The notes under the pieces were generated by a model. It made no database searches and had not been told where the DNA came from. It saw only the letters and a list, made by a program, of their open reading frames with translations. 51,097 bases of DNA. Source: Planctomycetota bacterium. GTDB lineage: Bacteria > Planctomycetota > Planctomycetia > Planctomycetales > Planctomycetaceae. Made by a program: the position numbers and the translations under genes. The stretch is from contig QWPB01000023.1 of assembly GCA_003671275.1 (NCBI GenBank), positions 1 through 51,097 on the forward strand, written 5' to 3'. Below, one piece after another: positions 43,837 through 51,097 of this stretch (position 1 is its first letter; the number at the start of each line of letters is the position of its first letter).

Positions 43837-46800
43837 ATGGCGATCAAGATTTCATGTGCCTGCGGCAAGCTGCTCTCCGTCAAAGACGAGTTCGCGGGGC
43901 GGAAGGTGAAATGCCCCACATGTCAGCAGACGGTCAACGTGCCCAAACCGGTGGTCCGAGAGGAAACGTTCAAGGAGGAGTGGGGCAAGCAGGAACTTGT
44001 GGAAGACATATTCCTGTTTGATGACAATCCCCTCGACACTTCGCGACGGAATGTCGGAGCAGCAGCAAAACAGCGAGATCCAGTCTCGACCGAGTTCAGA
44101 CTGACGCGAGCCTCGCAAGTCCGAGCGGGGATTTCGTGCTACTTCTTCGGCTTTCTGCTGACCTTCTTCGCGTCGTGCTACGTGCTTATTGCACCCACGC
44201 TGCATCAAGGCGACATCCAGACGCTCTTCCGCATCATTCGCGGATTTGGCTACGTCAGCTTTCTGGCCGAGTTCATCAACACCGTGGGGCTGGGACTCTG
44301 CCTGACGGTACCGCGAACGATGCGGCGGCGTAATATCCTGTTTTTGGCGGTGCTCAGTAGTTTGCTCGGAGTGTTGATCTCTGGCAGGGCACTGTGGAAC
44401 CCGATGTTTCAATTACAAGTCGGACGCTGGCTCCCTCCGATCATGACGCTCACTACTCACCTCTCCTTCTTTCTGTTTGTGCGTGGTCTGGGTGAGTTCA
44501 TCGGGAATGCCGAGATCAAGCGGCAGGCCACTCGTGTCGCCGTGTTCTTGAGTCTGTTCTCGATGAGTTGGTTGGGAATGCTTGGCGGGCATCCCCTCAC
44601 ACCGAACGTGATAGCCCAAGGCGTGACTTTCGTGGTGTTGTTTACCTTAGCGATGCTTGCCGTCTTGATGTATACCGGGATCCTGGGGTTCTTTCAAACG
44701 CTGCGGCTGTTGTCGACGTGTCGTGCCGTCTTACGAAACGATGGCGATCCGGAGGTCACCCACGAGGATCGAAATTCGCCCGCAATTGCTGCTTCATGGC
44801 TGTCACGGTCGGATTTGCTGAAACTCGGTGTGGGAAGCGGCATCGTCGTGTCGGCGTTCTGGGGATGGACTCTACTACCGGGCAAGCCAGCGAACAATAT
44901 CGTGGTAAGACCCCATGACATCGCGCCCAGCGGACCTGCCCTGTCGCACGGTGAACTCGCCAGCAGCGGTCCCGTGAAGCCGCCCCGCTCGGTTCCGCAG
45001 GTGCTGGATGCGGCTCAGCCAGCACTCACCTTGAATGGGAACACCCACGCGAACAAGGGCGTCGCGAATCGTTCGGATGGAACAGAATCGGCAACTGGGG
45101 GGCAACAACCCGCCGCTCCCCCCAAACAACCGGGAGAACCGATCGAGTATCAGCCGTTCTTCCCGGATCGATGGCAGACGAAGAATCAATCGACGAAGTT
45201 GTTCCCCTGGGAGGGCGAACATGTGGTGCTGCTGACGACGACGGCGGACCTCGACGCGAAAACAATGGCCACGTTTCTGAAGCGGCTCGATGTCGGATGG
45301 AAGCTCTATGCCGATCTGGTCGGTCAGTCGCCTCGCTCTTTCAAGCAGCACAACGGAAAGGTCACGTTCGCGTGCGTGCCCGATGCCAGTTTCACCTGCG
45401 GCGCGGGCTGCGGTTACATGGGGATGACCGGGATCGAGATTGCCGGGTTCTATCGCGGCTTTAACGGTGGCCCCGGCGACTACGACACGGTCCTGAAGGA
45501 TCAGGAACTGTTTTTCGATTACTACTTCTACGAGATGGGTCGGAACTACTATCTGTTCGAGGATCGAATCAGCCTGTTCTCCACCGGCTTCCCCGTCGCG
45601 ATGCGACATGTCTGCATGGAAGACGTGAAGAAGTGGAAGGGTCAGGACACCTCAACTCGCGGCTGGATTGATCGCTTTGAAGAGGCGTACTCGAAGTCGA
45701 ACGTACCGTTTGAGCAGGCCTTCGTGCCGTTCGGAGCGAAAGCACCGCTTCGGCTGAATGACATCGACGGCAAGCCGTTCGAGTCTGCGGACCTCACGAT
45801 TCTCTATGCCTCTGGCTTTCTGAAGCTGAGGAAGGACAATGGCGGCAACGAGTGGGTCAAGAAGTTTCACAAGCATCTCTTCGACTGCCCGCCGTCCTCA
45901 CCCGTCGACATCGCGGGGGCCAAAGGGCAGTTACTGAACTGGGTCGTCGCCGCTTCTCTGGCTGCGGAACAGGATTTGTCGACTCTGTTTCGTGATCGGT
46001 GGCGATTCCCGCTCGCTCCCGAAGTCTGGCATTCACTCCAGACGATCGATTGGAAGCAGCCCGGACTGACAGCTGATCATGTGTTCGACACTCTTCCGGT
46101 CGATCACCTGCCGCTGGCGGTCGTCATCCATAGACCGTCGTTCCTCACACCGGAGCGGCGGAAACAGAACCTGCTTGTCGGCGGGACGTTCGAGGGCGCC
46201 GCCGCTGGCCAGTGGAAGTTGAATTCGTTTCGAGCCAACACCGGAGCCGGGGGCATTGCCGGTGGTGAGGCCAAAGAAGGTCAGAAGGCCGCTGCGATTC
46301 GGTCCACGGTCACCGAGGATGCTCATTTCGATCAAACCGTTCCCGTCAAGCCGGGAACTCGCTACTTACTCAGCGGCTGGATCAAGACAAAGGATGTGGC
46401 GATTGAAAAAGTGGATCAGACCTATGGTAAGGCCGGAGCCACCCTCTCGATCTGGGGCGGCTACGAACATAGTCGTTCCTTGACCGGTACCAACGAGTGG
46501 ACCTACGTGACGCTGCTCTTCGATGCAAGGGACCGATCTGAAGTGACCGTGTGCGCGAGGCTGGGCTACTGGTATAGCGTCGCCACAGGCGAAGCCTGGT
46601 TCGACGACCTCTGTCTGATCCCGATAGGTGAGAGTCCACAACGGTCCTCGCCCCCACCCCCAGCTGCCACGATCACGACCAACACAGACTGGAAGGGCTG
46701 GCCGAAGGACACTCCAGCACCAGCCATTGCCCCCTTCACTGCCGACCAAGCCAAGCAATATCAGGAGGCCTGGGCGAAGCATCTCGGAGTGCCGGTCGAA

Positions 46801-48651
46801 TACACCAACTCGATCGGCATGAAGTTCCGACTTATTCCGCCGGGTGAGTACCTGAGAGGCTGTAGTCCACAAGAGATCTTGGCGGGAGTCAATGCGACTG
46901 ATCCTTACTGGGGGCAATTCCTTCGCAGTTCAGGACCGCAACACAAGGTCATCATCACACAGCCGCTGTACCTTGGCTCGTACGAGGTCACACAGGAAGC
47001 GTACTCGCAAGTCATGGGGAACAATCCCGCACACTTTGCTCCGATGGGGCCAGGGAGGGGCGTGGTCGCTGGCAAGGAGACGGGCAAGTTTCCGGTGGAG
47101 CGTGTCAGTTGGAATGACTCCGTGGACTTCTGCGTGAAGCTCGGCGATCGTGAGAAACTGAAGCCGTGCTATTCGCGAGAGAGAGATGCGGTGACGCTAC
47201 GAGTCGGCAATGGGTATCGCCTGCCGACAGAAGCCGAGTGGGAGTTTGCATGCCGAGCGGGCACAAGCACCACTTTCTGGTATGGGAACTCGGTCGATGA
47301 GTACGCGCAGGTTGGCCGCCACTATCTGAAAAGGGAGCAAGGCCGAACGCATGAGGTTGGCGAGTTGAAAGCCAATCCGTTCGGCTTGTTCGACAGTCAC
47401 GGCAACGTCTGGGAGTTCGCCCAGGACGGTTGGTCTTCGACGACTTACAGGCAGTTCATCAGCGTTCCTGGAATTGATCCGAGTTTCCCACCGTCGGGCA
47501 GCAGTTTGCGCCCGATTCGCGGTGGAAGTTGGATGGACGTGCCAACGACCTCGACTTCAGGCTCTCGATTAGCCCATGGCCCCACAGATCGCAGTTTTAT
47601 CAATGTGGGTTTCCGCGTGGCCTTGTCTGTCGATGCTGTAAAGGCGGCTCTGGCCAATCCCGTGCAGGCTATCCCTCCGGCCAAGGCAGACAACGATCAG
47701 GCAGTCACTACATTGAAGGCTGCAACTCGCGGATTCACGAGCGTCGCATTCAGTCCGGATGGAAAGCGGCTCGTGTCGAGCAGCATCGAGCGAGCGGTCA
47801 AGGTGTGGGACATCGCGAGCAGCCAGGAGCAAGTTACTGCGATTGGCGGATTCTGTGCCGTGTACTCTCCGGACGGGGCACGATTGGTTTCGGCGGGGCC
47901 GGGTAACTCGGTGAAGATATGGAATGCATCCACCGGGCAGGCAGTGCTGACGCTCCCAGGGCACACCGGCGACGTTCGCAGTGTCGCATTCAGCGAGGAT
48001 GGCAAGCAGGTGGCATCGGCGAGCGCGGATCACTCCGGACCAACCGGACCAATTTTAACCCACTGGCTGGAACATGCATCGAACCGGGATCGGACCAACC
48101 CCATAGACATAGGGTTTGGTCCGATCACCTCCGGTCCATCGGGACAACTCAATTTGGTCCGGTCTGTCTCGATTGGTCCGATGAAGAGATTGGGGGAGTC
48201 GTCGACTCGTCCTCGACTTCAGCTCGGTGACTCGGCGGCGACTCGCTCGGTGTACCAGAGATCGAACTCGATCTCAGCCAGTACTCAGGAGATGACAGAA
48301 GAGACCTACACAACTCTCGCCTCTGCTCTCCAGATGTATCTGGCCGACTCCGGGCCTCAGACAAAACTGATGCGAACAGCAGCCCAGGAATGGCTGTCGG
48401 CCTGGGATCGAAGGAATTCTCCCCAGGAGATCGAGATCGAAATCGACTCGATTCTCATTCCAAGCGGTTCATCGATCGCCAGTTTTGGCATGCTGGCCCC
48501 CAAGTTGACCGTTGGGATCGATGACAAACAAGAAACCAACCCGAAAGCTGATCCCGCCAATCGTGTGAGCCTGGGGAATCCATTTCATTCGTCATACACA
48601 TACGGCCCGTTCTCGATCTCGTCCGTAACCGAGTATGAATTTGCCCGTTGA
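43837..48651 (+). CDS. Giant zinc-ribbon/membrane/FGE-sulfatase-like/WD40 protein with aberrant C-terminus
   Basis: The 1604-codon frame has domains in order. A zinc ribbon (C7, C9, C26, C29) is followed by several membrane helices (about 98-345). A domain at about 450-605 is reminiscent of a gluzincin-like peptidase but without HExxH (YEMGRNYY in its place). A carbohydrate-binding-like beta domain (about 778-930) precedes an FGE/SUMF1-type domain (about 985-1270: NSIGMKFRLIPPGEYLRG, RLPTEAEWEFACRAG, RGGSWMDV). The catalytic cysteines of true formylglycine-generating enzymes are absent. Two to three WD40 repeats (1290-1398) stop abruptly at VASASADH (about 48030); the last 205 codons are unlike any WD40 and overlap a GGACCAA repeat cluster, so they look like a fusion to foreign DNA. 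The intact gene probably encoded a full propeller. Confidence 0.8.
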   Translation: MAIKISCACGKLLSVKDEFAGRKVKCPTCQQTVNVPKPVVREETFKEEWGKQELVEDIFLFDDNPLDTSRRNVGAAAKQRDPVSTEFRLTRASQVRAGISCYFFGFLLTFFASCYVLIAPTLHQGDIQTLFRIIRGFGYVSFLAEFINTVGLGLCLTVPRTMRRRNILFLAVLSSLLGVLISGRALWNPMFQLQVGRWLPPIMTLTTHLSFFLFVRGLGEFIGNAEIKRQATRVAVFLSLFSMSWLGMLGGHPLTPNVIAQGVTFVVLFTLAMLAVLMYTGILGFFQTLRLLSTCRAVLRNDGDPEVTHEDRNSPAIAASWLSRSDLLKLGVGSGIVVSAFWGWTLLPGKPANNIVVRPHDIAPSGPALSHGELASSGPVKPPRSVPQVLDAAQPALTLNGNTHANKGVANRSDGTESATGGQQPAAPPKQPGEPIEYQPFFPDRWQTKNQSTKLFPWEGEHVVLLTTTADLDAKTMATFLKRLDVGWKLYADLVGQSPRSFKQHNGKVTFACVPDASFTCGAGCGYMGMTGIEIAGFYRGFNGGPGDYDTVLKDQELFFDYYFYEMGRNYYLFEDRISLFSTGFPVAMRHVCMEDVKKWKGQDTSTRGWIDRFEEAYSKSNVPFEQAFVPFGAKAPLRLNDIDGKPFESADLTILYASGFLKLRKDNGGNEWVKKFHKHLFDCPPSSPVDIAGAKGQLLNWVVAASLAAEQDLSTLFRDRWRFPLAPEVWHSLQTIDWKQPGLTADHVFDTLPVDHLPLAVVIHRPSFLTPERRKQNLLVGGTFEGAAAGQWKLNSFRANTGAGGIAGGEAKEGQKAAAIRSTVTEDAHFDQTVPVKPGTRYLLSGWIKTKDVAIEKVDQTYGKAGATLSIWGGYEHSRSLTGTNEWTYVTLLFDARDRSEVTVCARLGYWYSVATGEAWFDDLCLIPIGESPQRSSPPPPAATITTNTDWKGWPKDTPAPAIAPFTADQAKQYQEAWAKHLGVPVEYTNSIGMKFRLIPPGEYLRGCSPQEILAGVNATDPYWGQFLRSSGPQHKVIITQPLYLGSYEVTQEAYSQVMGNNPAHFAPMGPGRGVVAGKETGKFPVERVSWNDSVDFCVKLGDREKLKPCYSRERDAVTLRVGNGYRLPTEAEWEFACRAGTSTTFWYGNSVDEYAQVGRHYLKREQGRTHEVGELKANPFGLFDSHGNVWEFAQDGWSSTTYRQFISVPGIDPSFPPSGSSLRPIRGGSWMDVPTTSTSGSRLAHGPTDRSFINVGFRVALSVDAVKAALANPVQAIPPAKADNDQAVTTLKAATRGFTSVAFSPDGKRLVSSSIERAVKVWDIASSQEQVTAIGGFCAVYSPDGARLVSAGPGNSVKIWNASTGQAVLTLPGHTGDVRSVAFSEDGKQVASASADHSGPTGPILTHWLEHASNRDRTNPIDIGFGPITSGPSGQLNLVRSVSIGPMKRLGESSTRPRLQLGDSAATRSVYQRSNSISASTQEMTEETYTTLASALQMYLADSGPQTKLMRTAAQEWLSAWDRRNSPQEIEIEIDSILIPSGSSIASFGMLAPKLTVGIDDKQETNPKADPANRVSLGNPFHSSYTYGPFSISSVTEYEFAR
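48035..48182. repeat. Cluster of inverted GGACCAA motifs around a hairpin
   Basis: CCGGACCAA occurs twice in tandem (48035-48043, 48044-48052) and TCGGACCAA once (48090-48098). The reverse form TTGGTCCG follows at 48116-48123, 48154-48161 and 48173-48180, with a shorter CCGGTCC at 48131-48137. Direct and reverse copies lie roughly symmetrically about position 48107. It begins where WD40 homology of the 1604-codon frame ends. Confidence 0.7.
48088..48126. repeat. Strong hairpin with 14-bp stem at the centre of the GGACCAA cluster
   Basis: GATCGGACCAA plus CCC (48088-48101) pairs with GGG-T-TTGGTCCGATC (48112-48126), giving 14 pairs with one bulged T and a 10-base loop. No T-run follows on either strand, so it is not a simple terminator. 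It could be a transposon end, recombination site or protein-binding palindrome. Confidence 0.7.
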
Positions 48652-48786
48652 CTGCTTGTCTAGGAAGGTCTGGGCCTTATTGATCGCCGTTTGTGAGGGT
48701 TCCTCGGCCCTGACCAGTCCACTGACCGGAAGGAAGCTGGCGAGCGAAACGACGGTGACCATCAGGAGGGAGCGGACTGCGAACAT
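48592..48786 (-). CDS. Small secreted protein or truncated N-terminus
   Basis: A 64-residue frame starts ATG 48786 with AAGG 9 bases upstream. It encodes a clear Sec signal peptide (MFAVRSLLMVTVVSLASFLPVSGLVRA) and then EEPSQTAINKAQTFLDKQSTGKFILGYGRDRERAV. Its 3' end overlaps the end of the 1604-codon frame on the other strand, which supports the view that the tail of that frame is not really coding. It could be the preserved start of a longer gene cut by rearrangement. Function unknown. Confidence 0.45.
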   Translation of the reverse strand: MFAVRSLLMVTVVSLASFLPVSGLVRAEEPSQTAINKAQTFLDKQSTGKFILGYGRDRERAVCV

Positions 48787-49353
48787 GGGATTGTGCCTTT
48801 GAGTTGAGAGAGACCAAGCTTGGAAACGGTACGACTGAATGCAGTCGCAGGCCCCGCTGCCAGAGCGTTCAGAACCACCCGTCGTATCCGCAACAGGCTG
48901 GCTCTATCCATGAAATGGCAGTCCGGTTCGAATCTGTCCGATCATTCTTCTGATTTCTTCGTGAAAGACGCGAAGCTGCATTTGGGAATTGGCCTTGGCT
49001 GTTTCGTAACGACAATTCTATCAATGGATTGCGATCGCCACTCTGTTGCAGTTGCGACAACAGATTTGTCCGGACTGGTTCACCCATCCTGACAAACCGA
49101 ATTCGTTTGTGTTCACTTGAACAGTAGATTGGTCACATGTACACTCGTGGTGTTTGGAGCCATTTGTCGCAGGTGTCACGTGTCTAAATTCGAACTTTCG
49201 ACCTTGCCGTGGGGGCCAGGAAGAGGCTGTCAGCGTGGGTGTGGTTGTCGTGGAATGTGCAGGTGGTTGCGGGAAGCATCACGGTCGTTGAACTGGTGGA
49301 AGAGGCTTGCGACTGGACAGAGCAAGTGCGGGTCACGGAGCGGACAGGGGTGC
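48787..49353. other. Apparently non-coding stretch before the recombinase relic
   Basis: About 570 bases with no credible gene on either strand. The catalytic domain of the serine recombinase, which should precede the relic at 49354, is not found here in any frame. A weak TGTTG...CAACA symmetry near 49042-49060 is the only structure noted. Confidence 0.5.
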
Positions 49354-49980
49354 GGATGTGGGAATTGCGATTGCGCGATGTCCCACACGTACACATGCAA
49401 GGGAAATCGACGCTACCGGTACTACCTCTGTGGCCACGCCCAAAGGAATGGACGCGACCAGTGCCCGGCTCCTTCGGTTCCCGCCGGTGAGATCGAACGG
49501 TTCGTGGTCGACCAGATCCACCAGATCGGTACCGATCCTAAGCTGATCACCGAAACCATTCGACAGGTCCGACTCCAATCCGAAGACGGCATCACTCACT
49601 TGGCCGAAGAACGCACCTCGCTCCAACAGCAACTGCGAGCTCACCACGCCGACTTGCAGGCGACCGCCAGCCTTCCGAGTAGCACCAAGCGTGTCTCACA
49701 ACTGGCCGACCTGCAGGAACGAATCGGCACCACCGAAAGCCGCCTGACTGAGATCGACAACGAACTCGCCGCACTGCAATCCAACCAGATCGACGAGTCC
49801 GAAGTCACCCGACTGCTGGCCGAGTTCCACCAGACATGGGAATCCCTCGCCCCCCGCGACCAAGCCCGAGTCATCGAACTCCTGATCGAACGCATCGACT
49901 ACCACGGCCAACAAGGCCAACTCTCCCTTACCTTTCGCCCCAGCGGCATCCAAGCCATTACCCAGGAGACCGCCATATGA
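49354..49980 (+). pseudogene. C-terminal remnant of a large serine recombinase
   Basis: From about 49357 the frame (open from 49117) reads CGNCDCAMSHTYTCKGNRRYRYYLCGHAQRNG, the recombinase zinc-beta-ribbon of large serine recombinases. It continues with PAPSVPAGEIERFVVDQI, a coiled coil (LAEERTSLQQQLRAHHADLQ, LQERIGTTESRLTEIDNELAALQ) and DQARVIELLIERIDYHG near the end. The N-terminal resolvase domain with its catalytic Ser and the recombinase domain are absent, so it cannot cut DNA. Its TGA overlaps the ATG of the HTH gene (ATGA, 49977-49980), the normal arrangement of the intact two-gene unit. Confidence 0.8.
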
Positions 49981-50375
49981 ACATCCCGATCACCATCACC
50001 CGCGAATTCCACACCACCCGCCGCCAAGACGGCCGCCAGCACCTCCGCCCCGGCCCCGCCCCAGAAACCCCCAAGGGAAAAATCCCCCGCATCAGCCGCC
50101 TCATGGCGTTGGCCATCCACTGCCACGAACTGCTCCGCTCCGGCCAAGTCTCCAACCAATCCGAACTCGCCCGGTACGCGAACATCACGCCTGCCAGAAT
50201 GACCCAGATCCTAACCCTCCTCAATCTGGCCTCAGACATCCAGGAGGAACTCCTGTTCCTGCCGAGAACGACAACTGGGCGTGGGGAGGTTCAGGAGAAG
50301 GATGTCCGCAAGATCGCGATGGAGTTGGATTTGGGGAAGCAGCGGGAGATGTGGTCAAAGGTGCAGAGGGAGTAA
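49977..50375 (+). CDS. Recombinase-associated HTH protein
   Basis: A 132-residue protein coupled to the recombinase remnant by an ATGA overlap. After a short N-terminus (MNIPITITREFHTTRRQDG) come a proline-rich segment, ISRLMALAIHCHELLRSGQ and the predicted helix-turn-helix (NQSELARYANITPARMTQIL). The protein ends LPRTTTGRGEVQEKDVRKIAMELDLG... It is probably a DNA-binding partner of the recombinase; the role is inferred from gene order. The stop codon (50373-50375) lies inside the degenerate first CRISPR repeat. A 5'-truncated paralogue lies at 37536-37940 in the same orientation. This copy appears intact. Confidence 0.75.
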   Translation: MNIPITITREFHTTRRQDGRQHLRPGPAPETPKGKIPRISRLMALAIHCHELLRSGQVSNQSELARYANITPARMTQILTLLNLASDIQEELLFLPRTTTGRGEVQEKDVRKIAMELDLGKQREMWSKVQRE

Positions 50376-51097
50376 GAAATGGGGCCGGGCTTATTCAGCC
50401 CGGAGAATGCCAGCCGGGCCGCCAAGGTCGCTAAGGTGGCCACGACCGCTTCAATGGGGCCGGGCTTATTCAGCCCGGAGAATCTGGGACCGGCTGTCCT
50501 GCTCGGGTGCAATGCTCGGCGCTTCAATGGGGCCGGGCTTATTCAGCCCGGAGAATCCGACCAGGCTGTTCGGCTGTGGCGAGTGCAGACCGGCTTCAAT
50601 GGGGCCGGGCTTATTCAGCCCGGAGAATAAAGGCTTTGGTTGGTCCTGAGAAGAAAGCTAAGGCTTCAATGGGGCCGGGCTTATTCAGCCCGGAGAATCT
50701 CGCAGTTATTTCGGACTCATCAGGCGGGCTACTGGCTTCAATGGGGCCGGGCTTATTCAGCCCGGAGAATAAATGGCTCTGGAATCCAAAGCACGAGAAA
50801 TGGGGTTGCTTCAATGGGGCCGGGCTTATTCAGCCCGGAGAATCACAGCGCGCCGATTGAATCAGAAACTCTATCTCGGCGCTTCAATGGGGCCGGGCTT
50901 ATTCAGCCCGGAGAATCTTGTATATGTAGTCATCACTAACCACCTTGCTGGAGCTTCAATGGGGCCGGGCTTATTCAGCCCGGAGAATTAGATGGAGGAT
51001 TGGCACGATGAAAATGAATGGCGTGGCTTCAATGGGGCCGGGCTTATTCAGCCCGGAGAATTGTGGAGTCCGGCTTGACGTGTCTTTTCAGGAGGAC
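50373..51097 (-). CRISPR. CRISPR array, 10 repeats of 36 bp visible, continuing beyond the right edge
   Basis: Read on the plus strand the repeat starts GCTTCAATGGGG, holds a 7-bp stem CCGGGCT/AGCCCGG with loop TATTC, and ends AGAAT. Copies start at 50373 (degenerate), 50448, 50521, 50593, 50663, 50735, 50808, 50881, 50953 and 51026. The nine complete spacers are 39, 37, 36, 34, 36, 37, 37, 36 and 37 bp; a tenth of at least 36 bp runs to the window end. All repeats except the first are identical. The first has five mismatches in its first five bases, as expected of the leader-distal end. On the minus strand the repeat ends CCCCATTGAAGC, like the ATTGAAA(C/G) 3' handle of many Class 1 repeats, so I infer minus-strand transcription from a leader right of the window. 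No cas gene is in view, so the type is not settled. Confidence 0.96.

Noticed and set aside
43837-48651. FGE domain as a true formylglycine-generating enzyme for sulfatase activation
   Set aside because: The active-site cysteines after RGGSW are missing and no sulfatase gene is in the window.
48787-49353. Hidden catalytic domain of the serine recombinase
   Set aside because: No frame on either strand shows the resolvase motif or the recombinase domain.
50281-50991. Open frames through the CRISPR region with repeating MGPGLFSPEN or similar peptides
   Set aside because: They are translations of the 36-bp repeats. The periodicity is that of repeat plus spacer, and no start context supports them.
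1-51097. tRNA, rRNA or riboswitch genes
   Set aside because: No cloverleaf with conserved TTCGA arm, rRNA segment or known riboswitch core was recognised by eye. A covariance-model search would settle this.

Overview
The window comes from a planctomycete (phylum Planctomycetota) chromosome of moderately high GC. The evidence is the density of families typical of that phylum: DUF1549/DUF1553 proteins with their DUF1501 partner, a PSCyt1-type cytochrome, a DUF1559 protein, ECF sigma factors paired with WD40 or anti-sigma-like partners, a Ser/Thr kinase with a WD40 tail, zinc-ribbon membrane proteins, and sialate O-acetylesterase-like esterases. No rRNA or tRNA gene was recognised.

Layout. 1-463: 5' part of an ammonium transporter gene (minus strand) with a textbook sigma-54 promoter. 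738-6562: minus-strand cluster of DUF1549/1553, DUF1501, an ECF sigma factor, and a second DUF1549/1553 protein carrying an anti-sigma-like N-terminus. A rho-independent terminator lies directly before the sigma gene. 6963-15906: plus-strand block with ispH, a Tat-exported M28 peptidase, a BlaI-type repressor with an M56 (BlaR-like) sensor protease and candidate operators, an MGMT-like protein, flgM with a sigma-28-like -10 box, hpnC and hpnD (squalene/hopanoid precursor synthesis), and holA. 15970-22313: minus-strand genes, namely a PSCyt1/DUF1549/DUF1553 gene broken by one amber codon, a YjhG-type sugar-acid dehydratase and a DUF1559 protein. 22445-29275: a DUF1016 nuclease relic, a DUF6438 protein, an LRR/TPR protein translationally coupled to a 1320-residue coiled-coil/PKD protein, and a possible 47-residue protein.

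29269-37091 is a catabolic island: a five-gene minus-strand operon (cis-3-hydroxy-L-proline dehydratase-like enzyme, a small secreted remnant, an SGNH/SASA esterase, a DUF6288/HEAT protein and a tandem SASA protein) divergent from a PAS-AraC regulator. 37092-37940 is a scar of gene fragments ending in a 5'-truncated HTH gene. 37990-48651 holds a WD40-kinase divergent from an ECF sigma gene, then two zinc-ribbon membrane proteins. The second (1604 codons) ends in an interrupted WD40 propeller that runs into a cluster of inverted GGACCAA motifs and a strong hairpin. 48787-50375: a serine-recombinase relic and a full-length paralogue of the HTH gene. 50373-51097: a CRISPR array (10 repeats of 36 bp in view) that leaves the window on the right. 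No cas gene is visible.

The points most worth a second look are the CRISPR array whose degenerate terminal repeat overlaps the stop codon of the recombinase-associated HTH gene, the paired HTH copies bracketing about 12.8 kb, the GGACCAA inverted-repeat cluster at the break in the WD40 gene, the sigma/anti-sigma-DUF1549 fusion behind a terminator, and the hydroxyproline/esterase operon.
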